Below are positions 18,020 to 28,094 of a stretch of DNA of 64,000 nucleotides, piece after piece. Where the stretch lies: the NCBI RefSeq assembly GCF_026262505.1, contig NC_067203.1:19139411-19203410 (forward strand). Reading direction: 5' to 3'. Both the position numbers and the translations under genes were made by a program. The stretch is from Trichomonas vaginalis G3 (taxonomy: Eukaryota > Parabasalia > Trichomonadida > Trichomonadidae). How positions within the stretch are numbered: the first letter of the stretch is position 1; each line of letters begins with the position of its first letter. The notes below the pieces were generated by a model. The model ran no database searches. It was not told the origin of the DNA and saw only the letters and a list, made by a program, of their open reading frames with translations.

Positions 18020-19070
18020 AGGGTTTCGTTTTGCGAAAAAAACGTACAATACGCAATTTCGCTAAAAAAACATTTAGCTAGCAATTTCGACCTTTGACTC
18101 CACTCAAGACGTCACTTTTTTAATTTTGCGGTATCATATTTTTGGAAAATCTTTATGAATATTATATAAAAAGTCTCTTTAATATCTATATTTCATATTT
18201 TTATCGATTTTTATAGTTTTTGCGAAAAGTATTCAATTATTTTTGCTATTTGGTCGGGTAAATGTCAGATTTGCGACATTTTCTGATATGATATTCAGAT
18301 TCTACGTTGATAATAATGCTTATAGAACCCTCTTGCTATTGTGTCAAAATTGCGAAACCGATAGCAAAAATATCTCGCAATATCAAAATTGAGATATTGA
18401 GTGAATTATGCATTATAGAGATTAAAAATCTGATTTGTGAAAACATCTCATCAGTTTCTAGCTAATTCAAAAATCTTTACTATCTTATTCGATTAAAATG
18501 AAAAGGGAATAGTTTCATTATGCTTTAAATGACAGCCTTATAATATAATCATAGTTTTCGCTCAATATGCAGCATTTTTTTTTCGAAATCTATGGTCAAT
18601 ATCCTAAATACTGATTGCTTTGCATTCATATCTCTTACATTTTCTATACCCACATCACTATTCATTGCTATTCCTATCTTTTTCATTTTTGTTTGTTTCT
18701 CATAATTTCTCAAAAAACACGATAACTTGATATTTGTAAATATCATACTTTATAACGTAAATAAGAACTTGACCTATTAAGAAAAGCAGTAATGAAAAGA
18801 AAATCTGAAATTCATAAAAATTACAAGTTTCTGATGACAATTAGCTTAATTAAACCAGGTACAAGATTATATAATTGTATTTTCTATCCAATTATCCATA
18901 TAATATCTTATCCAGAAAAAATAACTTGATCAATACCAAATGATTTTTTAACTAGTAAATAAAGTATTTTCTTTACACACACAATGTATATCATAGTTTT
19001 TTTTTGGTTTCGCAAAACATCCAAAAACAAATATGCTATAAAAGTGACAATTTTAGCAAAACGAAACCCT
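18020..19070 (+). mobile_element. Complete ~1.05 kb TA-flanked non-autonomous DNA transposon
   Basis: Terminal inverted repeats AGGGTTTCGTTTTGC (18020..18034) and GCAAAACGAAACCCT (19056..19070) are perfect over 15 bases. They are flanked by TA on both sides (18018..18019 and 19071..19072), the duplication typical of Tc1/mariner-type elements. No transposase frame is present; the longest internal frame is 65 residues and not conserved in length between copies. A second, inverted, truncated copy is at 12416..13386. It ends ~120 bases before the PIP kinase start. The superfamily assignment rests on the TA duplication only. Confidence 0.85.
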
Positions 19071-19192
19071 TAATTACATGTTACTTTGTATTACATGCCT
19101 ATTTCAGAAATGGTTCAAATCTTGAATGAAAATAAATTTTTTGAAAAAGCTTTTTTTATTGATTTTTGATAACAAAATAAAATCTTCACAAA

Positions 19193-21217
19193 ATGTCTCG
19201 CTCCGAATATAGTGAACTTCCTGCTATAGGAGCAGCCATTGATACAGGTAGTAAGAGTTTTGATCGTATTTACGGCATGCTTCTTGGAATTCGTGTGCAT
19301 GTAAGTAGGATTTCATCACATCCTCTTGAACCTGTTAACGAAGCAGCTTTTCATGAATATACAAAAATCGATATTCCGCGTGAAGGCAACAATATTGCCC
19401 CTGCACATAAAGGAAACTACGATTACAAGTTTAAAGCTTATCAACCTAAAGTTTTTCGCGCACTTCGTCAATTTTTCGGTGTTTCAGATGTCGAGTATCT
19501 TGTTTCTCTTACATCAGATTACATGATGTCTGAATTAAAGACTATCGGACGTTCATCTGCGATGTTTTATTACACTTGGGACGGTCGATATGTTATTAAG
19601 ACTCAAACGAAAGATGAAATGAAAGTTTTGCAGAAAATCCTCCCGCAGTACTTTGATCACGTTACAAATCACCCAGATACTTTAGTAAATCATTTTTACG
19701 GTGCTTACCGCTCACAAACATCCATTGGCAGGAAGATTCATTTTGTTGTCATGAACAACATCTTCCCAATCGGATATCAAATTCATTACAAATTCGACCT
19801 TAAAGGTTCCATCATTAACAGATCTGTTGATGCTGCCAAGCGTGCTCACCCTGGATCCACATGGAAAGAAGCAGAATTTGCCGAAAAGCGTTACATGCAT
19901 GTAGGACCTCACGATTGGGTTTTATTAAAAGCTACATTACTTGATGACACACGTTTCCTTGCTCTTGCCGGCGTTATGGACTACTCACTTCTTGTTGGTA
20001 TCCACCGTTTTGATTCCAGCCACATTTTGCATCCAGCGCCTGGCGAAAGAATCGAATTGTGGACAGTTTTCATTCCAGACAAATCCTCATACTTCCAATA
20101 CGATGGCAACTCCTTCATCATACGTAAGCGCGAAGAAGCGAACGGCCGCCGTACAAAACGTCATGATATCGAACCTCAAGCCGTTTCAAAGCTTTCTGTT
20201 GAAGACAGAATCATTCCACAGGCCGCGTGTCTTCCATACCAAGGTGATGATTCGAACAGGCTTCTCAATTTCTGTGGCGGCTTGAGAGCAACGAATGAAC
20301 GCGATGAACCATTATCCGAAATCTACTTTTTGGGCATCATCGACTTCCTCCAAGACTACAACGCGAGGAAAGCCACAGAGCACGCTCTCAAGTCCATCAT
20401 CTACAGGTCAAACGAGATGTCATGTGTTGATCCACAGAAATACGCGAGCAGAATGTTCGATTGGCTTTGCAAGAACATTTCTCCACCAGCACCAATACAA
20501 CCTGATGCAGAATCAGAGTTCCTCCGCCGCAGACAGAACTTGATGAGGATGGCTTCCATTTCAACACAGCCAAACCCTCTCATCAGAAATTCTGTTGCAA
20601 TTCCACTTGGATCTCTCAACAACACTTCAAACGCAAATTTGAAGGTTTCGAATCCTGCAATTGCCGCAAAACCACCAGAAGAAGGTGAATCTACTCCGAA
20701 ACCAAAGAAGGAGCATCATCACCAACACAAGAGTTCAAAGGAGAAGAGAGAACAGAAATCTGCGACATTGCGCGTCAAACCAAATGCAAACATCGCTGAT
20801 ATTTTAGTTCAGGAAGACAAAGAAGCAGAAAGAGAGGAAAGAATGAGGAGAAGAGCTGAGAAAGAAGAGAAAAGATGCAGAAAGGCAGAAAGAGAAGCAA
20901 AGAAAGCAGCAAAGTTGAAACAACAACAAGAAAATCAAGAAAAATCTCAAGAAAAGGTGACAAATCCAGAACCTCAAAAAAGTGACAATGAAAAGGTGAA
21001 AGAAGTTGAACCTCCAAAGAAAAGCGAAACACCTAAGAAGAAGAAAGTTAGGATCGCTTCCAAGGATGAGCCACAAACAAAGAAAGCAGAGAAACCGAAG
21101 CCTCAATCATCTGATGACGAGAAAAAGTCAAAGAATGAGGAAGAGAAGCCAAAGAATGAAGAAAATAAGAAGAAAGAAAAATATTCTAAGTCTTCAAAAT
21201 CTGAAGATCAAGAGTAA
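19193..21217 (+). CDS. Phosphatidylinositol phosphate kinase with long charged tail
   Basis: 674 residues, intact. The kinase core spans ~25-435: SDYMMSELKTIGRSSAMFYYTWDGRYVIKT (glycine-rich loop region, split here at residues 109-138), FVVMNNIFP (184-192), FDLKGS (201-206), MDYSLLVGIH (262-271), IYFLGIIDFLQDYN (377-390) and an activation-loop region ending CVDPQKYASRMF (411-422). It phosphorylates phosphatidylinositol monophosphates to PI(4,5)P2 or a related product at membranes. Whether type I or II is not decided. Residues ~500-674 are an unusual lysine/glutamate-rich, probably coiled-coil tail not part of the catalytic family. The ATG follows TTCACAAA, an initiator-like sequence. The upstream transposon ends only 122 bases away and may carry part of its promoter region. 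Confidence 0.95.
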   Translation: MSRSEYSELPAIGAAIDTGSKSFDRIYGMLLGIRVHVSRISSHPLEPVNEAAFHEYTKIDIPREGNNIAPAHKGNYDYKFKAYQPKVFRALRQFFGVSDVEYLVSLTSDYMMSELKTIGRSSAMFYYTWDGRYVIKTQTKDEMKVLQKILPQYFDHVTNHPDTLVNHFYGAYRSQTSIGRKIHFVVMNNIFPIGYQIHYKFDLKGSIINRSVDAAKRAHPGSTWKEAEFAEKRYMHVGPHDWVLLKATLLDDTRFLALAGVMDYSLLVGIHRFDSSHILHPAPGERIELWTVFIPDKSSYFQYDGNSFIIRKREEANGRRTKRHDIEPQAVSKLSVEDRIIPQAACLPYQGDDSNRLLNFCGGLRATNERDEPLSEIYFLGIIDFLQDYNARKATEHALKSIIYRSNEMSCVDPQKYASRMFDWLCKNISPPAPIQPDAESEFLRRRQNLMRMASISTQPNPLIRNSVAIPLGSLNNTSNANLKVSNPAIAAKPPEEGESTPKPKKEHHHQHKSSKEKREQKSATLRVKPNANIADILVQEDKEAEREERMRRRAEKEEKRCRKAEREAKKAAKLKQQQENQEKSQEKVTNPEPQKSDNEKVKEVEPPKKSETPKKKKVRIASKDEPQTKKAEKPKPQSSDDEKKSKNEEEKPKNEENKKKEKYSKSSKSEDQE

Positions 21218-21436
21218 TTTTTTATAATTTTTTTTATTTTTATTTATTTATTATTTATTTATTTAAAATGCTTATTTATTTCGCCAAGTACAAAAAAAAT
21301 TAATAGTTTAACCCATTATATTAGAAAAAATAAAAAATATATAATGATATGAAATAGTTTAATAATATTCTTTATTGTAATTTAACTATATTTATTCTTT
21401 ATTGTAATTTCATGAATATTCTATATGTTTTAATAG

Positions 21437-21811
21437 TTATTCAACAAATTCTCTGTATCCTTCTGTTTCAATGAAACCAAGGATGCCGCCTTTCAAGAAT
21501 TCCACATCGAAATTAGGCTTTTCGTCTAAAGTTTTCATTTCTTTCTTAATTAAGTCTGCTGAAAATACGGATCTAGGACCTGTATGGCAGTAACATACCA
21601 TTTTATCGATTTTTTCTTTTATGCTACTATCAACGATTTTAGAAATGTTCGTTTCTGTATGCTCATTTAATGGAAGATGAATTGCATTTTTAATTACAGC
21701 ATGTTCGCCAAAATCAACATCTCGAACGTCAAGTATCTTCAATTTTTTGCCACCTTTGATCAAATCAATCAACCCTTTTGGACTAATTGCCTTAATTCCG
21801 CCAGCATACAT
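21437..21811 (-). CDS. Single-domain rhodanese-like sulfurtransferase
   Basis: About 124 residues from the ATG at 21811. An upstream ATG at 21874 is in frame, but the initiator-like TCATTTTTCG lies directly before 21811. The domain shows ILDVRD (residues ~27-32), a conserved NAIHLPLNE strand and the active loop CYCHTGPRS. Cys75 is followed by a six-residue loop (C-H-T-G-P-R), as in sulfur-transferring rhodaneses rather than the seven-residue Cdc25 type. The likely role is transfer of sulfane sulfur to thiol acceptors. It converges with the PIP kinase gene. Confidence 0.85.
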   Translation of the reverse strand: MYAGGIKAISPKGLIDLIKGGKKLKILDVRDVDFGEHAVIKNAIHLPLNEHTETNISKIVDSSIKEKIDKMVCYCHTGPRSVFSADLIKKEMKTLDEKPNFDVEFLKGGILGFIETEGYREFVE

Positions 21812-21817
21812 TTTATA

Positions 21818-21827
21818 CGAAAAATGA
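21818..21827 (-). promoter_or_regulatory. Initiator-like element of the rhodanese gene
   Basis: Minus-strand TCATTTTTCG ends six bases before the ATG at 21811 and matches the trichomonad initiator pattern. It decides between two in-frame ATGs. Confidence 0.6.
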
Positions 21828-22848
21828 CAAGTGATATGAAATTGTGAGTATGAAAATTTTATAATGGGTTGCATGAATTATGCATCCATGCTGAGATATC
21901 GGACTTAAATTAAAGGAAAATATCATGAGAAGAAGTAAAAGGAGCTTTCTTATTAGATAATCTTCAAGATGATCGTACCTAGCTCAACTTTGTGTTCAAT
22001 GAATAAATTACGGGCGTGTATTTTTTATTGAGATATTTCAGTAAATAGGAAATAATCAATAATTAAAAATAACATGCACAATTTAAAAGAAAGTTGATCA
22101 TTTTTTGGGAAAAAAAATTATCAAATTTTTATTCATGATATGAAGTCAAAAAAGAGGCATGTGTTATGATTGCGTAATAAAAGTGTACCTCTGAAGCGTT
22201 AACAATAAACAAATTAATAAGGCAAAATTTTATTGAATAAACTCAATTAATTCTCATGGTAGTTAAATAATACAATATTTTCATGAAAATAAAATGAACA
22301 CTGCATTGTTTAAAGTGTTTTCGCTATATAATTCAATTTTTAATTTTAGAAAAACTTATTTTAATACGAAAGCACCTACATCGAATACCATTATCCGATA
22401 TTGATACAAGGTAAATATGTTATTTATGCAAGAAAAGCAATTGTTTTTAAAAAAAGCGAGAATATCTATTTATATATCATGTATTCAGAACAATTTCTAT
22501 ACAAAATTGCATTAAAAGATTTGTATCCATAAATACGAGTTGGAATCATAAGCCGAAACAGATAATGAGAAATTTTCCAAAAAATATAAATGTCACTTTT
22601 TAATCAGATAAATGTTTCCAAAATTTCGATTTAGCTAAAATGATAAACAAATATTGGGAATAAAAAAATAAGATTTGCTTGGATTTCTATCGTTTTTCAG
22701 AAGTTTTTCTGATGAAAATCGATCAAAAAATTATCGCTATTATAGGCAGATAAAAACCATTAGTTCACTAAAAGTGACATTGGATCCAACTGATGGATTT
22801 TGAATGTAATTACGGTGTAAATTTCAGAATTCAGTTTTTTGATTAAGA
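21828..22848. other. Intergenic, no gene seen
   Basis: About 1 kb of AT-rich sequence between divergent rhodanese and tetraspanin-like genes. No ORF of protein character and no obvious structure. Confidence 0.6.
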
Positions 22849-23475
22849 ATGGGTGATTGCTGCAAAGCCACTACGTTTTTAATTTCATGCTGCATCCTTA
22901 TCGGAGCAGTTGGATCTCTTATAGCATATCTTCTTGGCAAGTATTGGAAGATTTTGAGCGATACTAATTTCAAAAAAATCCGTTTATGGCTCATAGTTGC
23001 TCTTGCCGTAATTGTTGTATTATTAATTTTATGTATCCTTCTCTCTCTATGCAACAGCAAGTTCTCAAGAAATCTCGTTTCAATTATCTTGATTATCTTC
23101 AATTTAGTTATTCTTGCAATCGCAATTATAGTATTCATCTTCGGAAAGAAAGTCCCCACAATTGTTTCTGACAAATGGACGTCAGGAAATCTTGGTGTTC
23201 TCATTCAAAACACCTTCAAATGCTGCAATTTCGAATCTCATAAAGAATACAAAGATAACTGCTCCAAGGATTACTTAACAGTAGACTGCAAGGGCAAGGC
23301 TGACAAAGTCGCATCTAGTGTTAACACAGTTGGCGGAATATTAATTGGTATCTTCGTCGGCTTCTCACTTATTATTGTCATCCTCTTCTGGATCGCCTGC
23401 AAATCTGGTGATAACGATGATTCCGCAATCCCAACTAAGGATCAGTTCAATACCCCGCTTACTTACGGCTGGTAG
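22849..23475 (+). CDS. Tetraspanin-like four-span membrane protein
   Basis: 208 residues. Four hydrophobic segments lie at ~7-30, 46-67, 77-99 and 162-185. A cysteine-rich MGDCCKATTFLISCC start suggests palmitoylation. The large extracellular loop between segments 3 and 4 has FKCCNF and later single cysteines (NCSKD, DCKGK), a reduced form of the CCG signature of tetraspanins. Trichomonads have a family of such proteins at the plasma membrane and in vesicles, linked to adherence. The C-terminus is PLTYGW. The match is on topology and cysteine pattern. Confidence 0.8.
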   Translation: MGDCCKATTFLISCCILIGAVGSLIAYLLGKYWKILSDTNFKKIRLWLIVALAVIVVLLILCILLSLCNSKFSRNLVSIILIIFNLVILAIAIIVFIFGKKVPTIVSDKWTSGNLGVLIQNTFKCCNFESHKEYKDNCSKDYLTVDCKGKADKVASSVNTVGGILIGIFVGFSLIIVILFWIACKSGDNDDSAIPTKDQFNTPLTYGW

Positions 23476-24516
23476 AAAATTCTTTTTTATTTTCATAGTG
23501 ATTATATATTTATCCTTCCTAAATTTTACTTTTATAATAAATTTCATTTTTTTAAATTGAAATTTCGATCGAAAGATTTTTTATTCATAAAGGTTGTAGA
23601 TTTGTTTAGGATATTATTAATACTCATGGACAATAGTAATTTGTGGATCAAAAATTATGATAGGAAAAGAGAAGATCAAAATCAAAAAAAAAATTCATTT
23701 GATTAGATCATTTTTCATCATTATGTAATTAATGGGTTGTTATGGCATTTATTAAAATCATAACATATCGGTAAGTTCATTACTTTAAATCAATTTTATG
23801 CTCTTATAAGAGCGTATAATGGTCTTTGAATAACGGAGGATATATATTCTCTATTTGTATCTCTTGAGCCTTATAATCTTTAAGTTAAGATCAATATTTT
23901 TTTATGAATAAGATTTCAGCTATGTATTCTACCATTGTTATGAAAAAACTTGTATATAAAGCACGTATATCAGTTAATATTTTAGTTTTTCTTATGCTTT
24001 AATCTCAAAAAATCGATTCAAGAAATAAGATTCCCAATTTTCTGAATTATTCAAAATTTATGGACACGTCGATTAAAATGAACGTTAAAAGCTTGTGCAG
24101 CCATTTGAGGTTTTATTGGCGGCGTATGTCTATATAAGATTTCAGAATTAACAGGTAGTTTTCGAAATCGGAATCGTATTATACTGACGAGATATTGATA
24201 CTGCTAGATTGTGAATGGATGGTAAAATTTTTGAGATAATCTTGCAAATATTTCATCACAAATTAGACATGACGGAAAAAGGCTGCACGATAAAATAGTT
24301 GCTGCTGTATTCAATGCATTGGCAATTAAAAAGGAGCTTGATTTAGGTTGTAATCGGTCAAGCAGCAGCACTTTTAGTGCCGGTCCAAAAATTTTGAGGT
24401 TGGTACACCTTTCCATAATCTGTATAAATAAAGAACCCATTCATGTATTAAGCATGTCGCCATTGCCAAAAGGTGGTTTATTTTAGAAGAACATTTTTGT
24501 GAACATAAAATTTTTA
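23476..24516. other. Intergenic; possible old gene remnant at 24060..24440
   Basis: About 1 kb. Most is AT-rich without structure. 24060..24440 has noticeably higher GC and a short minus frame (24204..24440) with MGSLFIQIMERCTNLKIFG, but no family is recognised and frames are interrupted. It may be a decayed gene or transposon piece. Confidence 0.4.
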
Positions 24517-26136
24517 ATGGCTGTTCAAGACATTAAAATAAATCAATTTATTGAATTGCGAAATATGTTCAAATACCATATTGATGCATATATTGCATTG
24601 TATCAGCTGAAAACAGAAAAAGAAGAAGAATTAAACTCGATTTACAACATGATCAAAACAGAATTGATTGATTCAAGGAAATATTGTCCTAACAATATTA
24701 TAAGAGATATTTTGTTTATCATTCCGTATAATAATCGCTATACCAAGTCATATTTATATCTTGCAAAACTTATAACTAATGATTATCATATTAAAGAAGT
24801 CAACCACATCAATCATATTTCAAACTTACTGTTTTATAAAGAATATGGAATTAAAATAAACAATGAAGATGATTTCGAAAATTTAAAAAGTCTCAATATT
24901 CTTAATGAGAATACAATTTACAGAGCAATCATGTATAATGACATAGAAATGTTCATAGCATTCATTGAAAAAGAAGGATTTGATGAAAATCAAAGACTTC
25001 AAAGCAAATTATATCCAGATTCTAAAAAAGGCTATACATTACTTGAATTGTGTTGTTATTACGGAGCAGTTGATTGTTTCAAGTTCTTAAGATCAAAGTT
25101 TAACTCAGAAATAACTCAGAAATGCTTAAAATTTTCGTTTTTAGGAAAAAATCCAGAGATCATGAGCGAATGCTTAAAATATCAAGAAATAAATTATAAA
25201 ATAATGAAATATGCAATTATTTCACACAATATTGATTTTATTGCATTCTTAATGAATGAACATCAATTAGACCCTGATATAGTTTCTTGTGGAACTTATA
25301 ATAATCTTGAATCATTTTTAATTTATTTTCTTCGAACAAATAATATTAATAAATGCTTTATTACTTCGAAGATGTTTAATGCCCCATCTGTTTGTGAATA
25401 TTTCCTTACACTTGGTGCGGATGTTAATATAAAAGATAGAGAGGGAAATACCGCTCTTCATATAGCATCATTTTTCGATAGTAAAGAAATGGCAGAATTT
25501 CTTCTTTTACATGGCGCAAATATCAATGTTAGAGATAAATATGGAGAAACTGCTCTACATATTGCAGCATATAATAATAGTAAAGAAACAACTGAACTTC
25601 TTATTGCACATGGCGCAAATGTCAATGAAAAAAATGAACTAGAAGAAACCGCTCTTCATTGTGCAGCAAGTAATAATAGTAAAGAAACAGCCGAATTTCT
25701 TCTTTCACATGGCGCAAATATCAATGATAAAAATTATGATGGAGAAACTGCTCTTCATTCTGCAGCAGCATGGAATTGTAAAGAAGTAGCCGAACTTCTT
25801 CTTTCATATGGCGCAAATAACAATGAAAAAGATAAAAATGGAGGTACGCCTCTTCATAAAGCAGCAAAATGTGGAAGAGAAGAAGTAGCCAAACTTCTTC
25901 TTTCATATGGCGCAAATAACAATGAAAAAGATAAAAATGGGAAAACCGCCCTACATTATGCAGTAGAAAATAATAAAAGAGAAATGACAGAATTTCTTTA
26001 TTACCATCATGCAAATATCAATGAAAAAGATAATTATGGCAAAAAAGCTCTTCATTATGCAGTATGTAATAAACACAATGAAATAGCCAGATTTCTTATT
26101 TCGCATGGTTCAAATAATAATTGCAGAATTTTATAA
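24517..26136 (+). CDS. Ankyrin-repeat protein with helical N-terminal domain
   Basis: About 539 residues from ATG 24517 (the frame opens earlier only at a GTG). Residues 1-~270 form a helical domain (YHIDAYIALYQLKTEKEEEL..., NDIEMFIAFIEKEGFDENQR) typical of the large trichomonad DUF3447-type ankyrin family. From ~295 to the end are about seven 33-residue ankyrin repeats such as GETALHIAAYNNSKETTELL. Intact. It is a protein-interaction scaffold; the partner is unknown. The repeats differ from those of the gene at 14376, so these are separate subfamilies. Confidence 0.9.
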   Translation: MAVQDIKINQFIELRNMFKYHIDAYIALYQLKTEKEEELNSIYNMIKTELIDSRKYCPNNIIRDILFIIPYNNRYTKSYLYLAKLITNDYHIKEVNHINHISNLLFYKEYGIKINNEDDFENLKSLNILNENTIYRAIMYNDIEMFIAFIEKEGFDENQRLQSKLYPDSKKGYTLLELCCYYGAVDCFKFLRSKFNSEITQKCLKFSFLGKNPEIMSECLKYQEINYKIMKYAIISHNIDFIAFLMNEHQLDPDIVSCGTYNNLESFLIYFLRTNNINKCFITSKMFNAPSVCEYFLTLGADVNIKDREGNTALHIASFFDSKEMAEFLLLHGANINVRDKYGETALHIAAYNNSKETTELLIAHGANVNEKNELEETALHCAASNNSKETAEFLLSHGANINDKNYDGETALHSAAAWNCKEVAELLLSYGANNNEKDKNGGTPLHKAAKCGREEVAKLLLSYGANNNEKDKNGKTALHYAVENNKREMTEFLYYHHANINEKDNYGKKALHYAVCNKHNEIARFLISHGSNNNCRIL

Positions 26137-28094
26137 TTGAAAAGGATAGATTGAACATCTTCATTTATTCTCTTTTGGCATTAAATTAATTTGAAAAGTG
26201 ACCATAGATTTTTAAATTTTGTATTCTAAAAATTAAATTTTAATGTTAATTAAATGCTGATTCGAGAGTGTGTAAGTTTGATTCCATGATAGAAGAATAT
26301 GCGAATTTTATAAGATTGTTTAAGTAATGAAAAACAGAATAAAATTGTAATTTCTCCCTTCCTGTTTATATTTGCAATGCTGCCATCGCTGCATATAAAG
26401 AACAGGCCAAGACATATGTGGTCAATCCAATTTGTGTATTAAACAATACATTTATCTTCGAATTGATTTATAAAGTACTCACAAAATCTAGATTGAGAGG
26501 CGGTCAATGACTTTTGAGGGGAAATTAACGCATGGAATTTAATATTATTTAGGTTGATATTCTTGCTTATTATTTCAGAAAAAAATCTTAAAAATTTCAA
26601 TATGAAAATTGAAAGCAATTCAAAAAAATTGCTAACATGTAAATTTTAATATCCTATGCATAATTTCATATTTTGAACATTTTTTATTTTTGTTTAAAAC
26701 TTAAAATTTTGCGAATTTAATATAATTTATAAAATATAATACGTATATATATTTAAAATACACTAAATTTAATTGTTAATTGACGTTTTTGGGAATGAAT
26801 TTTATCAAAACATGCCTGAATCCGAAAATTTGAAAGAACGAATTACACAATCATATATGTAGAATTCAAAATACAAACTTAAAGATTGTATACGTTTAAA
26901 ATTATTCAGATTGTGTTTGATTTCCACTCATTCTGTTTCTTTTGAACTCTAACACTAACATTTCATGATGATTACATGATCCATTTATACATGGTTGAAT
27001 TGTTCCCGATTCTACCAGAAAATCAATCCAAATTTCTCAATGCATTCATGTTGATTGGACAAAATTTAAAATTTATCAGCCTGTTTCCAGAGAAACTCAT
27101 ATATTCCCTAATTAAATGTAATTTTTGCTACATTTATTTCAATCAAATTTCAAAAAATTGACTGCAGAGCTTGAAAAGGTGATGAATCATGTTGTTATTA
27201 GATGTACATATTAGATTTACTATTTCCAAAAAAATGCTCAAATTTGAATAGTTTTTAGAAAATTTGGAATTACACTCCTTACATTATATATAATTAAATG
27301 TTTAAATTTTATTTATTTTTCCCTTTTAATTTTATAACTTGCTCTATCAAAACTAACCTCTCAATTGAAGGCCACAAAATCTAAGTAGTGAGGGTACACA
27401 AATTTTGTATGGAGTACGGTTCAATTTTTGAGAGCCTCACTACTTAGATTTTGTGACTACCTTACATAAAATACTTCAATGAAACTCTTAACTCAGTTAT
27501 TGTAACTTTATATTAAGAAATTGAAAATTAGACAGTTCACCTCGTGACTTGGTCTTGATAGGATCATCTTGTCAGGATGCACAAAAAAATGTTGATAATA
27601 TCAAACATTACTATCATGTTATTCTCTTTATTTTGATGGATTTGTTATAAATACAATTAAAAATATTTTTTACCTATCTAAGATTTTGGTTAAATCTATA
27701 CATGAGCTTCCGGGAGATATAATTGAAAGAAATTATATAATCATTTGGATAATATGAATATCTAAAGGGTTGCTTATTCTGAATGAATAATGTGTCATTA
27801 GTGAGATTATATTTCTTATATATTGCTTAATAATATATAATTGAAGAATAAAATCTTTTTTAATCAGCCATTTTTGCATGTCTGATGGTCATATCGTAAT
27901 ATACAAATAAAAGTATGAATAATATTGCTCTTGTAGTTTTCCAATTGAAAGTCTAGATTTAGACACATCTTTTGAATGATAGCGCGGGACTATGAATTTG
28001 ATATAAATTGATTTGTTGATGCATCCTTGTTCTATTTATCAAATAAAATTTTCTTAAAATCTCAAAGCCAAAAAACCGCTCTTTGAATTTCAAA
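26137..28094. other. Long intergenic region with one hairpin
   Basis: Nearly 2 kb, strongly AT-rich. The short frame at 26976..27161 has no family character. Apart from the perfect inverted repeat at 27373..27455 nothing is seen. Confidence 0.6.
27373..27455. repeat. Perfect 21-bp inverted repeat
   Basis: The arm at 27373..27393 (starting CACAAAATCTAAGTAGTGAG) is the exact reverse complement of 27435..27455, with 41 bases between. It lies in a long intergenic region. It could be a tiny transposon remnant or a structured transcript end. Confidence 0.85.
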
